A stretch of 42,025 nt of DNA from a virus. Position numbers and translations under genes: made by a program. The DNA lies in IMG/VR virus record IMGVR_UViG_3300022924_000008, positions 1-42,025 of that record; one strand, written 5' to 3'. Positions 16,374 to 25,815 of the stretch are shown here, one piece after another (position 1 is the first letter of the stretch; each line of letters opens with the position of its first letter). The notes below the pieces were generated by a model, which saw nothing but the letters and a program-made list of their open reading frames with translations, was not told where the DNA came from and searched no databases.

Positions 16374-16927
16374 GAGCAAAGCCTATCTATATTGTAGATC
16401 AAATAGGTGAAGTTGTCGCGAGGACTAACACCGCCGTACTTGCAGAATTACAAGCGGTTTCGCCAGGCATCATAGGATTAAACTACCAATACGGCTACTA
16501 CAAAGAAGTTGTAAAGGTGCTAACCCAAATGACAACGGCAGGAGCAGACGGGCATAAGTACCCGCTTGTTTGGCTATACATGCCTATTACGCTTAGTAAG
16601 GGAGCGCAGCCGGGATTAAATGATGTATCACCTTTGCGTATCATATTCGCTATGATTAACAGCGATGTAAATATGAGGGTAAAGGACAGGTACGAAAACA
16701 ACTTTAAGAAGATACTATATCCTGTGTATCTGGAATTTATGAACCAGTTAAGTTTGGATAGTAGAATTGTTAACGTTGACCAGGGCTTAATTGCGCACAC
16801 GCAAACCGATTTACCGTACTGGGGTGGCGATGCCAATGCACCCGAAGAAGCAAACCCGTTTGGAGACTGGGTAGACATTATCGAAATTAGAATCACAAAT
16901 TTACAAACGTACTTAAAAAAATGTTAA
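16370..16927 (+). CDS. Neck or tail-completion protein candidate
   Basis: The 185-residue product has a KYPLVWLYMPITLSKG strand-rich segment and mixed alpha/beta character, like head-closure or tail-terminator proteins. Position between the adaptor and the putative tail tube is the main support, and which connector role it fills is not decided. Confidence 0.55.
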   Translation: MRAKPIYIVDQIGEVVARTNTAVLAELQAVSPGIIGLNYQYGYYKEVVKVLTQMTTAGADGHKYPLVWLYMPITLSKGAQPGLNDVSPLRIIFAMINSDVNMRVKDRYENNFKKILYPVYLEFMNQLSLDSRIVNVDQGLIAHTQTDLPYWGGDANAPEEANPFGDWVDIIEIRITNLQTYLKKC

Positions 16928-16931
16928 AATA

Positions 16932-17888
16932 ATGGGCGTTCAAAACTCAAAAAATTGCAGCAAAAGTTTCGGCAACACCGGCGTTGGTGATTGCTGGAAT
17001 GACATTGGTATCCCTAGAGGTATCATATTTGTGCCTATCGGAAAGGAATATACATCGGTATCAATTGCTGCATTTAAAGCAGCTTTGGCACCCGATTTAT
17101 TAGCCGATAACGCAGCACTAAGGGCATACCCGATACAAAATATCGTGGTAACTACTGACAACACGGCAGATGCAGCAGTAACTACCTTTGCAGGTGATGG
17201 ATCAATAGCTATCGGCTTTGAGCCTAACCAAGACATGACCTTTCAATGGACACAGGGTGGCTTTTGCTTATTGCATGCTTTGCGTAAATCTAAAGGTCAA
17301 AACCGTGCTTTCTTTGTAATAGATAGCAAAGGGCAGTTAATTGGCACACAGGGTAGCACAGCAGACACCGTTAAAGGTATTGTTGGGTATAACTATACCA
17401 ACCCTGCTAAATGGCCTGTAGGCACTGATAACCCTATCCCTATCTACAACACACGGTTATCTTTCAGACCAGAACAGGTTAACGAAGATATCGCCATTTT
17501 GAGCTTTGCTGATGATGGCGGTTTAGGCTACCTAACCGGTTTAGTAGGTTTACAGGATGTAGTATTGACACAAGGCGCGGCACGTGCAGCAGGTGTGCTA
17601 AAGGTAAAAGCTAAAACCGATTGCGGCAGTGTTGATTTATATGATGTTTATGACGGTGAACTTGCGGTAGTTGGCGCTTGGAAAGTAGTAAACAAAGCAA
17701 CCGGCAACGTGGTAACAATCACAGCGGTAGCGGTAGATACTAACATTCACGGCTGGACTATTACGGTAGATACTACCGATCCGGATTACACAGCAATAGC
17801 CGGTGGTTTATTGGTTTCACTTGCAGGCCCAACCGAGTTGGATGCATTAGACGTAACAGGCTATGAAAGCAACACCCTTGCACAGTAA
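16932..17888 (+). CDS. Probable major tail tube protein
   Basis: The 318-residue protein is beta-rich and uncharged over long stretches, with an Ig-like C-terminal part (about residues 220-300) as often seen on tail tube proteins. It sits between the connector genes and the tape measure, where siphovirus tail tube genes occur, and there is no sheath gene nearby. The identity rests on position and composition more than on a diagnostic motif. Confidence 0.6.
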   Translation: MGVQNSKNCSKSFGNTGVGDCWNDIGIPRGIIFVPIGKEYTSVSIAAFKAALAPDLLADNAALRAYPIQNIVVTTDNTADAAVTTFAGDGSIAIGFEPNQDMTFQWTQGGFCLLHALRKSKGQNRAFFVIDSKGQLIGTQGSTADTVKGIVGYNYTNPAKWPVGTDNPIPIYNTRLSFRPEQVNEDIAILSFADDGGLGYLTGLVGLQDVVLTQGAARAAGVLKVKAKTDCGSVDLYDVYDGELAVVGAWKVVNKATGNVVTITAVAVDTNIHGWTITVDTTDPDYTAIAGGLLVSLAGPTELDALDVTGYESNTLAQ

Positions 17889-18006
17889 AAATGTTAACGC
17901 TGAATGGGCTAAAAAGCACACGAAAGCGGAATTTGTAAAGCAACATAAACATTTGGATACCGAGGAAAACCTCAAAGCTATCCACGATGAGCTAAACAAA
18001 AAGTAA
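17863..18006 (+). CDS. 47-residue charged protein
   Basis: A short open frame starting at ATG 17863, inside the end of the previous gene, and ending at TAA 18004-18006. The product is very rich in lysine, histidine and glutamate and is probably helical (AEFVKQHKHLDTEENLKAIHDELNKK). A strong terminator begins 4 nt after its stop, which fits it being the last gene of the head transcript. No family is recognised. Confidence 0.5.
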   Translation: MKATPLHSKNVNAEWAKKHTKAEFVKQHKHLDTEENLKAIHDELNKK

Positions 18007-18010
18007 CCGA

Positions 18011-18040
18011 AAGCCGCTTCTAAATTGAGGCGGCTTTTTT
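18011..18040 (+). terminator. Intrinsic terminator after the head/tail-tube unit
   Basis: AAGCCGC (18011-18017) pairs with GCGGCTT (18030-18036), extended by TTC/GAG-type pairs to a stem of about 10 bp with a 6-nt loop TAAATT, followed by six T. It sits between the head transcript and the next late gene. Confidence 0.85.
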
Positions 18041-18042
18041 AG

Positions 18043-18050
18043 TATATTTG
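18043..18050 (+). promoter_or_regulatory. Candidate late promoter, leaderless start
   Basis: TATATTTG matches TAnnTTTG, comes 2 nt after the terminator T-tract and stands only 3 nt before ATG 18054. If used as a -7 box, transcription would start at or within a few bases of the start codon. A TTG lies at 18025 in the terminator loop, but its 15-nt spacing is short for a -33 element. Confidence 0.6.
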
Positions 18051-18053
18051 AAC

Positions 18054-18506
18054 ATGGGTACAATACGCGGACTTTTACGGGGTGTTAACAGGTTGCAAGT
18101 ACCCATACAAGTTGTTAAGATTATCCAGAGCGATTCAAAAGAAATTATCCAGCTAAACCAAAACCAACTATTTAAGAGAGGCGAGGACAAATTAGGGGTA
18201 CCACTCCCCGATTATAAATCAAAGGTATACGCAGCCGAAAAGGTATTTAAGAACCCTCAATTGCCGTTTGGACGCCCAGATTTAAAACTTACAGGCGCAT
18301 TTTACAGGGGGTTTAACCTAACTGTGGGTTATAGTGGTATATTTACGCTGGATAGCAGCGATAGTAAAACAGCGAAATTAACAAACAGGTATGGTATATA
18401 CATATTCGGACTTTCGGCAGAGAGCAGGCATATTTATGCAACGGGTACTTTCTACACTAAACTTAAAACGTACATCGGCAAAACAACGGGGCTTGTATTT
18501 CGATAG
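18054..18506 (+). CDS. Tail-region protein of unknown function
   Basis: The 150-residue soluble protein contains LFKRGEDKLGVPLPDY and LPFGRPDLKLTGAFYRGFN, a pattern I know from uncharacterised proteins just upstream of tape-measure genes in Bacteroidota phages. I prefer ATG 18054 because it follows the -7 box by 3 nt; an in-frame TTG at 18048 lies inside that box. It overlaps the next reading frame by up to 116 nt. Confidence 0.65.
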   Translation: MGTIRGLLRGVNRLQVPIQVVKIIQSDSKEIIQLNQNQLFKRGEDKLGVPLPDYKSKVYAAEKVFKNPQLPFGRPDLKLTGAFYRGFNLTVGYSGIFTLDSSDSKTAKLTNRYGIYIFGLSAESRHIYATGTFYTKLKTYIGKTTGLVFR

Positions 18507-19056
18507 CTGTACAGAACTTCCGCTATATAATCTGATTAAAATAATCGTTACAAAAGATCTTAAATGGTTAATAAAAGAGGGTAACCCCACAAATTTAGAA
18601 ACCGCATGGGCTAATATTTACAGCGAATACTGTGAGATCAGCGGCGACCAAACAGGCGGCTATGTATTGGATTTAAGTAAAGAGATATCGTATTTAACTA
18701 ATAGGTTAACGCATGTACAAAAGTTAGTTGATATGCTGTTAATCCGCAGAAATGAGGACTGGATAAGCATATTACAAAACGAATTAGGGTTTAAGTTTTC
18801 GTATAGTGATCTTGAAAAAGACCTAAAAAGAACGGTAACTCTTGCAAAAAGTGATTTGGTTAAGTTACAAAAGAAACAATCAGAATATGATAGTTTGAAT
18901 AAACCAGGCAAGGAGACAACCGAGCAGGACTACACAAAGACATTGCAAGTGCTATCTAAATTCCAAGGTTATCAGGTACGCGCAAAGGATATTACAGTTT
19001 CGGAGTATGTTGAAATGATAAAAGATTATAATTCACAAGATAATGGCAGGCAATAG
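18436..19056 (+). CDS. Tail-region protein before the tape measure, chaperone slot
   Basis: The 206-residue, largely helical product contains GLYFDSCTELPLYNLIKIIV near the start, a motif I know from proteins preceding tape-measure genes in Bacteroidota phages. It occupies the place where tail assembly chaperones are normally encoded. The start is uncertain: ATG 18436 is chosen, ATG 18391 is possible, and both lie inside the upstream gene. The recognisable core begins close to the upstream stop, so entry by +1 frameshift from that gene is an alternative. Confidence 0.6.
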   Translation: MQRVLSTLNLKRTSAKQRGLYFDSCTELPLYNLIKIIVTKDLKWLIKEGNPTNLETAWANIYSEYCEISGDQTGGYVLDLSKEISYLTNRLTHVQKLVDMLLIRRNEDWISILQNELGFKFSYSDLEKDLKRTVTLAKSDLVKLQKKQSEYDSLNKPGKETTEQDYTKTLQVLSKFQGYQVRAKDITVSEYVEMIKDYNSQDNGRQ

Positions 19057-21790
19057 CGAAAAGATTGACGAAATAATTGACCCGAAGGCCCTCGCGCAGA
19101 TAGATCAATTAAAGGCTGGACTAGTAGAACTGGACAGGCAGTTTAGCGACACTTTGCGGGGTGCTATAGCGTTGAATAATGCAACAGGTAACGCTAGAAA
19201 CTTTAGTCAATATACACAGTCGGCAACGGCAGCAGCGCGGGAAACTGCCAAACTACAAGCCGAACAAGTAAAGCTACAGCAGCAGATATTAAGGTTAGAG
19301 GCTGAACAGGCCAGACTAACCACCGCTAATAACAGGGCGGCGCAAAGTACGCTATCATTAACGGAGGCCCAAAGGAGAGCGGCAGAAGCTGCGGCACGTG
19401 TTACGGCCAATACACAACGCCAATCGGGAGCATATCAGCAATTGCAACAGGTTTATAATGCCGTAACGCTTGCAGCCCGTAACGCTGGTGTACAGTTTGG
19501 TACAAATAGTTACCAATTCCGCGAACTATCCCAACAGGCTAACGGATTGCGTGGCCGTTTGGATGCTATAGATCAACCCTTAGGCAACTTTCAGCGTAAT
19601 GTTGGTAACTATGCCAATGCGATAACTGGAGCGTTTAGCAAGGCTTTTAACGGCATAAGAAATCTTGCTAATATTCTACCGGGGCTTGGTTTATCAGGGG
19701 CTTTCCTACTGATATTTGACGGTCTAAAATTATTGGTTGAGCAATTAGGGTTCTTTGATAGTGCTGTTACATCTACTGAATTAAGGATCAACTCCTTTAA
19801 AGAAGCTCTAAAAGAAGGTGGCGCATACAATATAGCTGTTAAGAATGTTTCTGAATTGCGTGAAAACATAAAGTTAGCAAAAGAGGGCTTTATTGATAAG
19901 GATGCAGTACTAAAACAATATAATGAAACTATTGGAAAAACTACCGGCGAGGTAGATAATCTAAACGCTGCCGAGGCTGCTTTAAATAAAAATGCATCTG
20001 CCTATATACGCGTCGCATTTTTAAAGGCTGTAGCTAATTCTGCTTTAGAGGCATCAGCTAAGAAAGCAACCGAGGCGCAATTAGCAAGCGTACAGGATGC
20101 GTTTGAAGGGGCTGGATTTGGCGATAAAGCTAAGGCGGTATTATCGGGTTTGACAGGATCTTTAACTGGTTCGTTTGATGCTACAGCAATTGCGGGTAAA
20201 GCCATTGAGTTAAAAAACAAGCGTGTTGCATCGGCGCAGGATGAAAGTAATAAGTTATTAAAGATATTTACTGACTTTCAAAAACAAGCGGCTGAACTTG
20301 CTGCAAAGTCCGGCTTTAACTTCTTTGACACCAAAGTAAAAGACGGCACAAAGAACAGGATAGAGGAACAATTACAGGCTGAAAAACTCGCACAGGACAC
20401 CGTTTTGAACGACGAAGAATCGTTTATACAGGCGCGTTTGGATGCTATTATAAGGTATAACAACGTATCTGCAATGCTTATAGAGCAAGGTGTAAGGTTA
20501 GGTGTATTCACCGCACAAGAGGGCAAAAATAAAATATTGGCTATCGATAACGAATCCTTTAAGAACCGCCAAAAAATACAAAAAGAGGGGTTAAAGGAAT
20601 TGGCCGATTTGGAGAAAGAGTACAATACACAAATAAAAGCCGCACGTGTTGCCGAAGCTAAAAACCAAGATGAGATTATAAAAAATAGTCAATCGGTATT
20701 CTTACAGCAGCAATCGCAAAGGTTGTTGGCGTTGGATAAGCAACGGTCAGAAGATATCGAAAGCGCGTCTCAACTTTATTTGTCCGGAGTAAGAAGTAAA
20801 AAACAATTCGAGCAGGATAAGGCGGATATAGAAAGTACGTATCAGCAAGAGGCTTTGCAGGTGCAGTTAGACAATATACAACAGCTTATTAATCTGCAAA
20901 AAGAGTTCGGTTTAGATACCTCTAATGAAGAAGAAAAGTTAGCGCGTCTTAAAATAAAGCTTTCCGAAGAAGTAACCAAAAAACGTTTAGCCAATAACGA
21001 ACTGGAAAAAGAAAGCGAGAAACAAAAGAACGCTTTAATAAAACAACTATCAGAAGAAGCGGCCCAAATAGTATTTACGCTTATTGATGCAGGATTTACC
21101 AACCGTAAGAATGCTATAGAGGATGAAAAAACAAAGTTAGACGATCAAACCAAATCGCAGATTGATGCAGAAAACAGGTCTTTAGATAGTGCATCCCAGA
21201 AAGCGGATAAAATTGCTGTTATCAATGCTAAGGCGGCGGCACAAAAACAAGTACTGGATAATCAGCAAAAAAAAATAGATCAGGAGAAAGCCAAATTCGA
21301 TAAGGCGCAGGCGATAGCACGTATCATTGAAAACACCGCAATTGCTGTAACATCGGTATTGCCCAACTTTATTTTGGCCGCTTTAGTTGGAGCGATAGGG
21401 GCGGCGCAGATTGCCAATGTGTTAGCTACACCGATACCCAAATATGAAAAAGGTACTAAATCAGCTAAGGGTGGTTTATCTATATGGGGGGAAAAAGGTA
21501 TGGAGTTAGCGATAGAGCCAAGCGGTAAAATGTATACTTCGCCAAATAGCGCAACACTTGCCAATATCCCGGCAGGTACGGAGATTATCCCGCATATGCA
21601 ATTAATGGGCATGTTAAAGGCGCAAAACCTACGCGTTAAGGATGCTGAACAAATAGGATGGAAAGAGGTTGTACAGGCTATTAAAGGCAAAAAGAATGAG
21701 GTTAACGTGTCACCACGGATTAACGGCTGGGTACGGGAAAACGCTAAACAACAAAGATGGAATGAGTATAGGAATAATCATTTTAATTAG
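19043..21790 (+). CDS. Tail tape measure protein
   Basis: At 915 residues this is the longest structural gene. The first 150 residues are coiled coil rich in Q, A and R. A hydrophobic segment lies near residue 220 (LPGLGLSGAFLLIFDGLKLL) and another near 775-795. Long coiled coils fill residues 440-750. The C-terminus has GTKSAKGGLSIWGEKGMELAIEPSG and PAGTEIIPH, typical of tape-measure C-termini. It sets tail length and probably helps DNA pass the envelope. It overlaps the upstream gene by 14 nt. Confidence 0.88.
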   Translation: MAGNSEKIDEIIDPKALAQIDQLKAGLVELDRQFSDTLRGAIALNNATGNARNFSQYTQSATAAARETAKLQAEQVKLQQQILRLEAEQARLTTANNRAAQSTLSLTEAQRRAAEAAARVTANTQRQSGAYQQLQQVYNAVTLAARNAGVQFGTNSYQFRELSQQANGLRGRLDAIDQPLGNFQRNVGNYANAITGAFSKAFNGIRNLANILPGLGLSGAFLLIFDGLKLLVEQLGFFDSAVTSTELRINSFKEALKEGGAYNIAVKNVSELRENIKLAKEGFIDKDAVLKQYNETIGKTTGEVDNLNAAEAALNKNASAYIRVAFLKAVANSALEASAKKATEAQLASVQDAFEGAGFGDKAKAVLSGLTGSLTGSFDATAIAGKAIELKNKRVASAQDESNKLLKIFTDFQKQAAELAAKSGFNFFDTKVKDGTKNRIEEQLQAEKLAQDTVLNDEESFIQARLDAIIRYNNVSAMLIEQGVRLGVFTAQEGKNKILAIDNESFKNRQKIQKEGLKELADLEKEYNTQIKAARVAEAKNQDEIIKNSQSVFLQQQSQRLLALDKQRSEDIESASQLYLSGVRSKKQFEQDKADIESTYQQEALQVQLDNIQQLINLQKEFGLDTSNEEEKLARLKIKLSEEVTKKRLANNELEKESEKQKNALIKQLSEEAAQIVFTLIDAGFTNRKNAIEDEKTKLDDQTKSQIDAENRSLDSASQKADKIAVINAKAAAQKQVLDNQQKKIDQEKAKFDKAQAIARIIENTAIAVTSVLPNFILAALVGAIGAAQIANVLATPIPKYEKGTKSAKGGLSIWGEKGMELAIEPSGKMYTSPNSATLANIPAGTEIIPHMQLMGMLKAQNLRVKDAEQIGWKEVVQAIKGKKNEVNVSPRINGWVRENAKQQRWNEYRNNHFN

Positions 21791-21838
21791 TATATTTAAG
21801 CCGAGGTAGTTTTCATAATCATATCGGGTTTAGTTAAG

Positions 21839-21871
21839 GTTGGTGACATTGATTTGTTACCAACTTTTTTT
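21839..21871 (+). terminator. Intrinsic terminator after the tape measure
   Basis: GTTGGTGAC (21839-21847) pairs with GTTACCAAC (21856-21864) in a 9-bp stem with one G-T pair and an 8-nt loop, followed by seven T. It separates the tape-measure transcript from the next tail unit. Confidence 0.85.
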
Positions 21872-21872
21872 G

Positions 21873-21880
21873 TATTTTTA
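21873..21880 (+). promoter_or_regulatory. Candidate late promoter box
   Basis: TATTTTTA is one base from TAnnTTTG and follows the terminator T-tract directly. ATG 21887 is 6 nt further on. The match is weaker than at 18043 and 24131, and the call rests on the repeated terminator-box-ATG arrangement. Confidence 0.35.
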
Positions 21881-21886
21881 CAAGCA

Positions 21887-24118
21887 ATGGCAAACGTTCA
21901 ACCCAACAAATTCCGCTTTACCTTTAACATTAGGGGCATTGAAGAGGTTGAAATAAAAAACGCACCGAAAGGGTGGGAAGAAACCACCATAACTTATAAG
22001 CGTTCAGAGAAGTACAGAGGTATACTCAAAAGTTTATCATTGCCGTTTGCGTTCCTGTTCAAAGGGGCAGCGTTACTAAGGCGCGAGTTTTACATGTATG
22101 GCATGTTGGCAAGCGTTAAAATGGACGTTGATAAGCTAAACACATCTACATATCAATACAAAAATATCTACGCTGGTAAGGCTGATTTTACGGCCTTTGA
22201 GGATGAATTAAAACAGGTTTCGATACCTTTCACGCAGGATGATATATCCATTAAAATATCATCTAATTCTGGAATTAAGTACCAAATACCTTTAGACGTT
22301 CCCGAAGCAATACCCGTACTGTTAACACCCTTGCCGCTAAAGGAGAAAGCAGATTTTATATTCACTACAGCAGAACCGGGGATTATAAACGATGCTTACA
22401 CGCCGCTAAGTGTTGTAAACAATGAACAACACGCTCTTATTGCCAGCGTTCAAAGTACCCCATACCGTAAAGATATATCGCCAAACTTTGGCACTAATCC
22501 CGATTGGTTTTACAACGCACAGGTAGCGGGTAATGTTTCCATAAGTGGTCGCGTTAAAGGGCAGGTTGTATCGGGTGGTAACTTAATCAGGTTAGGAATT
22601 TACAGCAGCGTTTCTGGTTTATCTAAAACGATATATGAGTACACGGCAGGCACATTGGTAGGCCACCCGTTTGAGGAAACGTTTAACTTTGTTATCCCTG
22701 TTGCCTATGCAGAACGATTGCTAATGTATATCGATGTTGTGGGCGGTACAGCAGGCGGCGCGGTAGGCATGGAGATTACCGAGGGGGAATTAAATCTGTC
22801 ATACTATACCGAAACAGCGGCAACGGATTGCAAGGCGTTAAGAGGCGTTTATGTTTACGATAAGCTGATACAATTAATGAACGGGCAAAATACTGGCGGT
22901 GCATATACCCCATATCCCACCCGAAGCAACCTATTAACGGGAATGCTTAATAAAGTTGTATTTACATGCTCTAATGCTATCCGACAAATACCAAACGGTA
23001 CGCAAATATTGCCCGGCGATCCATTATCTTTTGGCAGTAAGTACCGCGTAGTAAACGGGTCTATACTTTACGGAATTGTAACCTATACCGAGGGCCAACA
23101 ATTTACAGCTACAGAAATAGAAACCTTTAGCAGTTCATTTGATGGTAGCGTTGTATTAGTATCTTTTGCGGAATACCTTCAATTCACATTTGATGAGTTC
23201 TTCCAAACAATTTACTCCTTTATGGGCGGTGATTGCTCTTTTGGTCTTGATATGGGCGTGGCCTGTATGGAAAATCTATCGTATGTATATCGGAGTGGCC
23301 TACAGATTATGAATGTAGGCAAATCTGCTAAGAACGTAAAAGTTACACCGGCTATAGATCAATTATTTGGTTCTATAAAAGTAGGTTATGAGCCGCAACA
23401 ATATGACACCTTAAACGGTTCGCAAGCGGTAAACTCCATACAGCAATACAGCAGCGTATTGCCAATTAAAAAAGAATTGAACTTGGTAAGCCCGACAATT
23501 ACCGAGGCTTATTTTATTGAACAAATACGAATTACGCCCGTAGATACGGCGGCCTCACGTTCTGATAACAATAACATAGCCTTATGGATAAAGGATACAA
23601 TGGATGGGGATTATTACCAACCACTGCGCGGTGAGGGACTAATAAGCATTACAGGTGTTGATGCAGGTACAGCGTACTATAACTGGATACTATCACCAAA
23701 GCGTAATTTACTAAGAGGTGGCAGATACTTAGCATCTATATTTTACGGGCTTCAAGGCTATAAAATAAAGTTTGAAACCGCTGATAAAAACTTCAACCTC
23801 GTAACTGTTGGCTTAGACGGTGTAAGGGTTGCGGAGCGTGATGATATATCTATTACAAACCTTCCTGCACCTATTTTCATGCCCTACAAGGCAGAGATAA
23901 CCACCGATATAGATGCTAATGCAATGGACTTTTTAGAGGGCCGGGCATACGGTTATATTGGTTTTGATTTTAGGGGCTATAATCTCAAAGGGTTTATAAC
24001 GGAGGTGTCCGTAGACGCTGCCCAAAATTCACAGCGGGATTATACGCTATTATTAACCCCTGATAACAACTTAATAAACCTTATAGATAAGCCTGTTAAA
24101 GTTTTAACAAAGGGATAG
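21887..24118 (+). CDS. Distal tail / tail-associated protein (Dit-Tal-like)
   Basis: The 743-residue protein follows the tape measure, where siphoviruses encode the tail tip. The N-terminal APKGWEETTITYKRSEKYRGI, followed by FKGAALLRREFYMYG and a Y...G-x-x-DF...VSIPFTQ segment, fits the distal tail family of Bacteroidota phages. The rest is beta-rich with carbohydrate-binding-like stretches. ATG 21887 is chosen over an upstream TTG at 21854 that lies inside the terminator. Confidence 0.7.
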   Translation: MANVQPNKFRFTFNIRGIEEVEIKNAPKGWEETTITYKRSEKYRGILKSLSLPFAFLFKGAALLRREFYMYGMLASVKMDVDKLNTSTYQYKNIYAGKADFTAFEDELKQVSIPFTQDDISIKISSNSGIKYQIPLDVPEAIPVLLTPLPLKEKADFIFTTAEPGIINDAYTPLSVVNNEQHALIASVQSTPYRKDISPNFGTNPDWFYNAQVAGNVSISGRVKGQVVSGGNLIRLGIYSSVSGLSKTIYEYTAGTLVGHPFEETFNFVIPVAYAERLLMYIDVVGGTAGGAVGMEITEGELNLSYYTETAATDCKALRGVYVYDKLIQLMNGQNTGGAYTPYPTRSNLLTGMLNKVVFTCSNAIRQIPNGTQILPGDPLSFGSKYRVVNGSILYGIVTYTEGQQFTATEIETFSSSFDGSVVLVSFAEYLQFTFDEFFQTIYSFMGGDCSFGLDMGVACMENLSYVYRSGLQIMNVGKSAKNVKVTPAIDQLFGSIKVGYEPQQYDTLNGSQAVNSIQQYSSVLPIKKELNLVSPTITEAYFIEQIRITPVDTAASRSDNNNIALWIKDTMDGDYYQPLRGEGLISITGVDAGTAYYNWILSPKRNLLRGGRYLASIFYGLQGYKIKFETADKNFNLVTVGLDGVRVAERDDISITNLPAPIFMPYKAEITTDIDANAMDFLEGRAYGYIGFDFRGYNLKGFITEVSVDAAQNSQRDYTLLLTPDNNLINLIDKPVKVLTKG

Positions 24119-24130
24119 TAAATAAAAATG

Positions 24131-24138
24131 TATATTTG
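24131..24138 (+). promoter_or_regulatory. Candidate late promoter, leaderless start
   Basis: TATATTTG is 3 nt before ATG 24142, exactly the same box and spacing as at 18043-18050. No clear -33 TTG is visible, as for the other late boxes, which may mean a phage-encoded factor helps at late promoters. Confidence 0.55.
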
Positions 24139-24141
24139 ATT

Positions 24142-25815
24142 ATGCCTAACACATTCCGCATACCATTACTAAATTCATTCCGTTGGGTAAAGAAAAACCC
24201 TATAACAGATAGCCGTTATAACACGCTGCCGTTTGATTATGAGGTTGACCAGTACAACCCAAACGGGTGCTATTTCGCTAAATGGCAGACAAACGACAGG
24301 GCGCAAGTGCAATTCCTGTCTGATTTTACATGCGAATTGAAGTTTTATAACTTTTATACCAATATATTTTACATCGGCATACCAATTTTAGAGGTAAATA
24401 CATCAATTGTAGGCCAAACTTTTAAATGCTATGAGGCAGAGATTGATTTTTCAGACTTTGATGAGGGTGAATATTATGCAGAAATAACCTATAACGACGG
24501 TACAACTGATATAATCTGGCAAACATCACCGCTTGAAGTACGTGAATTGCATGCGGAAACGTTGCTTTATGAGTATAAAAACAGCAGAAACGACAAAGAT
24601 ATTATCTTTGAAACTGGTATAAAGTTTAACTTTCGTGTAGAGGGTTCAATAACTAATTACCTGCCTAAGAGTAATAACGAACTGTACGTAGATCAGGAAT
24701 ACGATGTAACGCAGGAAAATTCAATACCATTCCGTAACTTTACTAACCTGATTGGAAGTGCAAGGGGATTACCTAACTGGGTAATAGACAAATTAAACTT
24801 AGTTTTCAGCGTTGATGAAAAACAAATTGACGGTGTTTACTTTGAGAAAGCGGATGCGGGGAGTAGTTTTGAGCCAACCCGGCAGGATGTAGGGCGCAAT
24901 AAAGACGGTTATTGGTCTTTGCTTGTAGTCCCAAACGAAAGCTATACGATAGATGAATTAACAACTGGGGAAACGCCTATAGATAATGATTACAAAGTGG
25001 TAAGAAAAAACGAAGCATATAATAGTACGGGTGCTAACCTTACTATTTCGGGTATATTCAAAACTAAATCCGTTTTGGATTACATAGGTATTACCAATAA
25101 AACGTTTACGGCTTTTACTCTTAATATAGGGACTACAAACGGCGGATCTGAAATAGCTATTTGGTATGTTCCCGCAGATGTTACATCCGTTAAAACAATT
25201 CGCCACAAGTTTAACGCCATTACAGATATATACCTAACAGGAATTACAGAGCAAGGTGGGTTAGATTTGGATATAGATTTATGTTATGACCAGTTAGACG
25301 CTACATCTGTTATTCCTAGTGGTGGCGGCGGTTTCAATTTACCTATTGGGTTTGTTGGTGAATACGAGGAAGTTAATGACGGCGACTTTGAAATATATTG
25401 GGACGGTGAAACTGGTTTAGGCAAAGTTGGTACAGGTTACGAGGGTTGCGCAATATCTGGCACAAATGGCACTAAAAACAGATCTGGTAAGGTTTCCATA
25501 GGTTGGGACATTGAAAATACCACAGAGCGAGACACAGAAGTGGGCAGTAATTTAATAACACTTACCAAAGCACAATTACCAAATGAGGGGCTGTTATTAT
25601 TTAGAGATCAGGTTAACCCATCAAACGGGGATATACCAACTGATACAACAAATGTTGCAAGGGCCGGTACTAATGGCGGCGGGGGCATACCTTATGAGCT
25701 AAGGCGCGGTAATACTGGCGCTTTCGTTGGTTTATCTTCTCCATTAGGTGAGGGCGCAGCTATTGATATAACCCCTGCCGGATTGATTACACTTAAATTC
25801 GTAAAAATAGCATGA
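24142..25815 (+). CDS. Tail tip / receptor-binding protein candidate with collar-like C-terminus
   Basis: The 557-residue protein is beta-rich throughout. The last 150 residues, after a glycine linker near residue 395, read as a collar-like fold: FVGEYEEVNDGDFEIYWDG, then GTNGTKNRSGKVSIGWD, then GSNLITLTKAQLPNEG. This matches the outline of phage tail collar / receptor-binding tips, where L-T-x-x-Q-L-P usually precedes a metal-binding H-x-H that is absent here. Host binding is inferred. It overlaps the next gene by 4 nt. Confidence 0.55.
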   Translation: MPNTFRIPLLNSFRWVKKNPITDSRYNTLPFDYEVDQYNPNGCYFAKWQTNDRAQVQFLSDFTCELKFYNFYTNIFYIGIPILEVNTSIVGQTFKCYEAEIDFSDFDEGEYYAEITYNDGTTDIIWQTSPLEVRELHAETLLYEYKNSRNDKDIIFETGIKFNFRVEGSITNYLPKSNNELYVDQEYDVTQENSIPFRNFTNLIGSARGLPNWVIDKLNLVFSVDEKQIDGVYFEKADAGSSFEPTRQDVGRNKDGYWSLLVVPNESYTIDELTTGETPIDNDYKVVRKNEAYNSTGANLTISGIFKTKSVLDYIGITNKTFTAFTLNIGTTNGGSEIAIWYVPADVTSVKTIRHKFNAITDIYLTGITEQGGLDLDIDLCYDQLDATSVIPSGGGGFNLPIGFVGEYEEVNDGDFEIYWDGETGLGKVGTGYEGCAISGTNGTKNRSGKVSIGWDIENTTERDTEVGSNLITLTKAQLPNEGLLLFRDQVNPSNGDIPTDTTNVARAGTNGGGGIPYELRRGNTGAFVGLSSPLGEGAAIDITPAGLITLKFVKIA

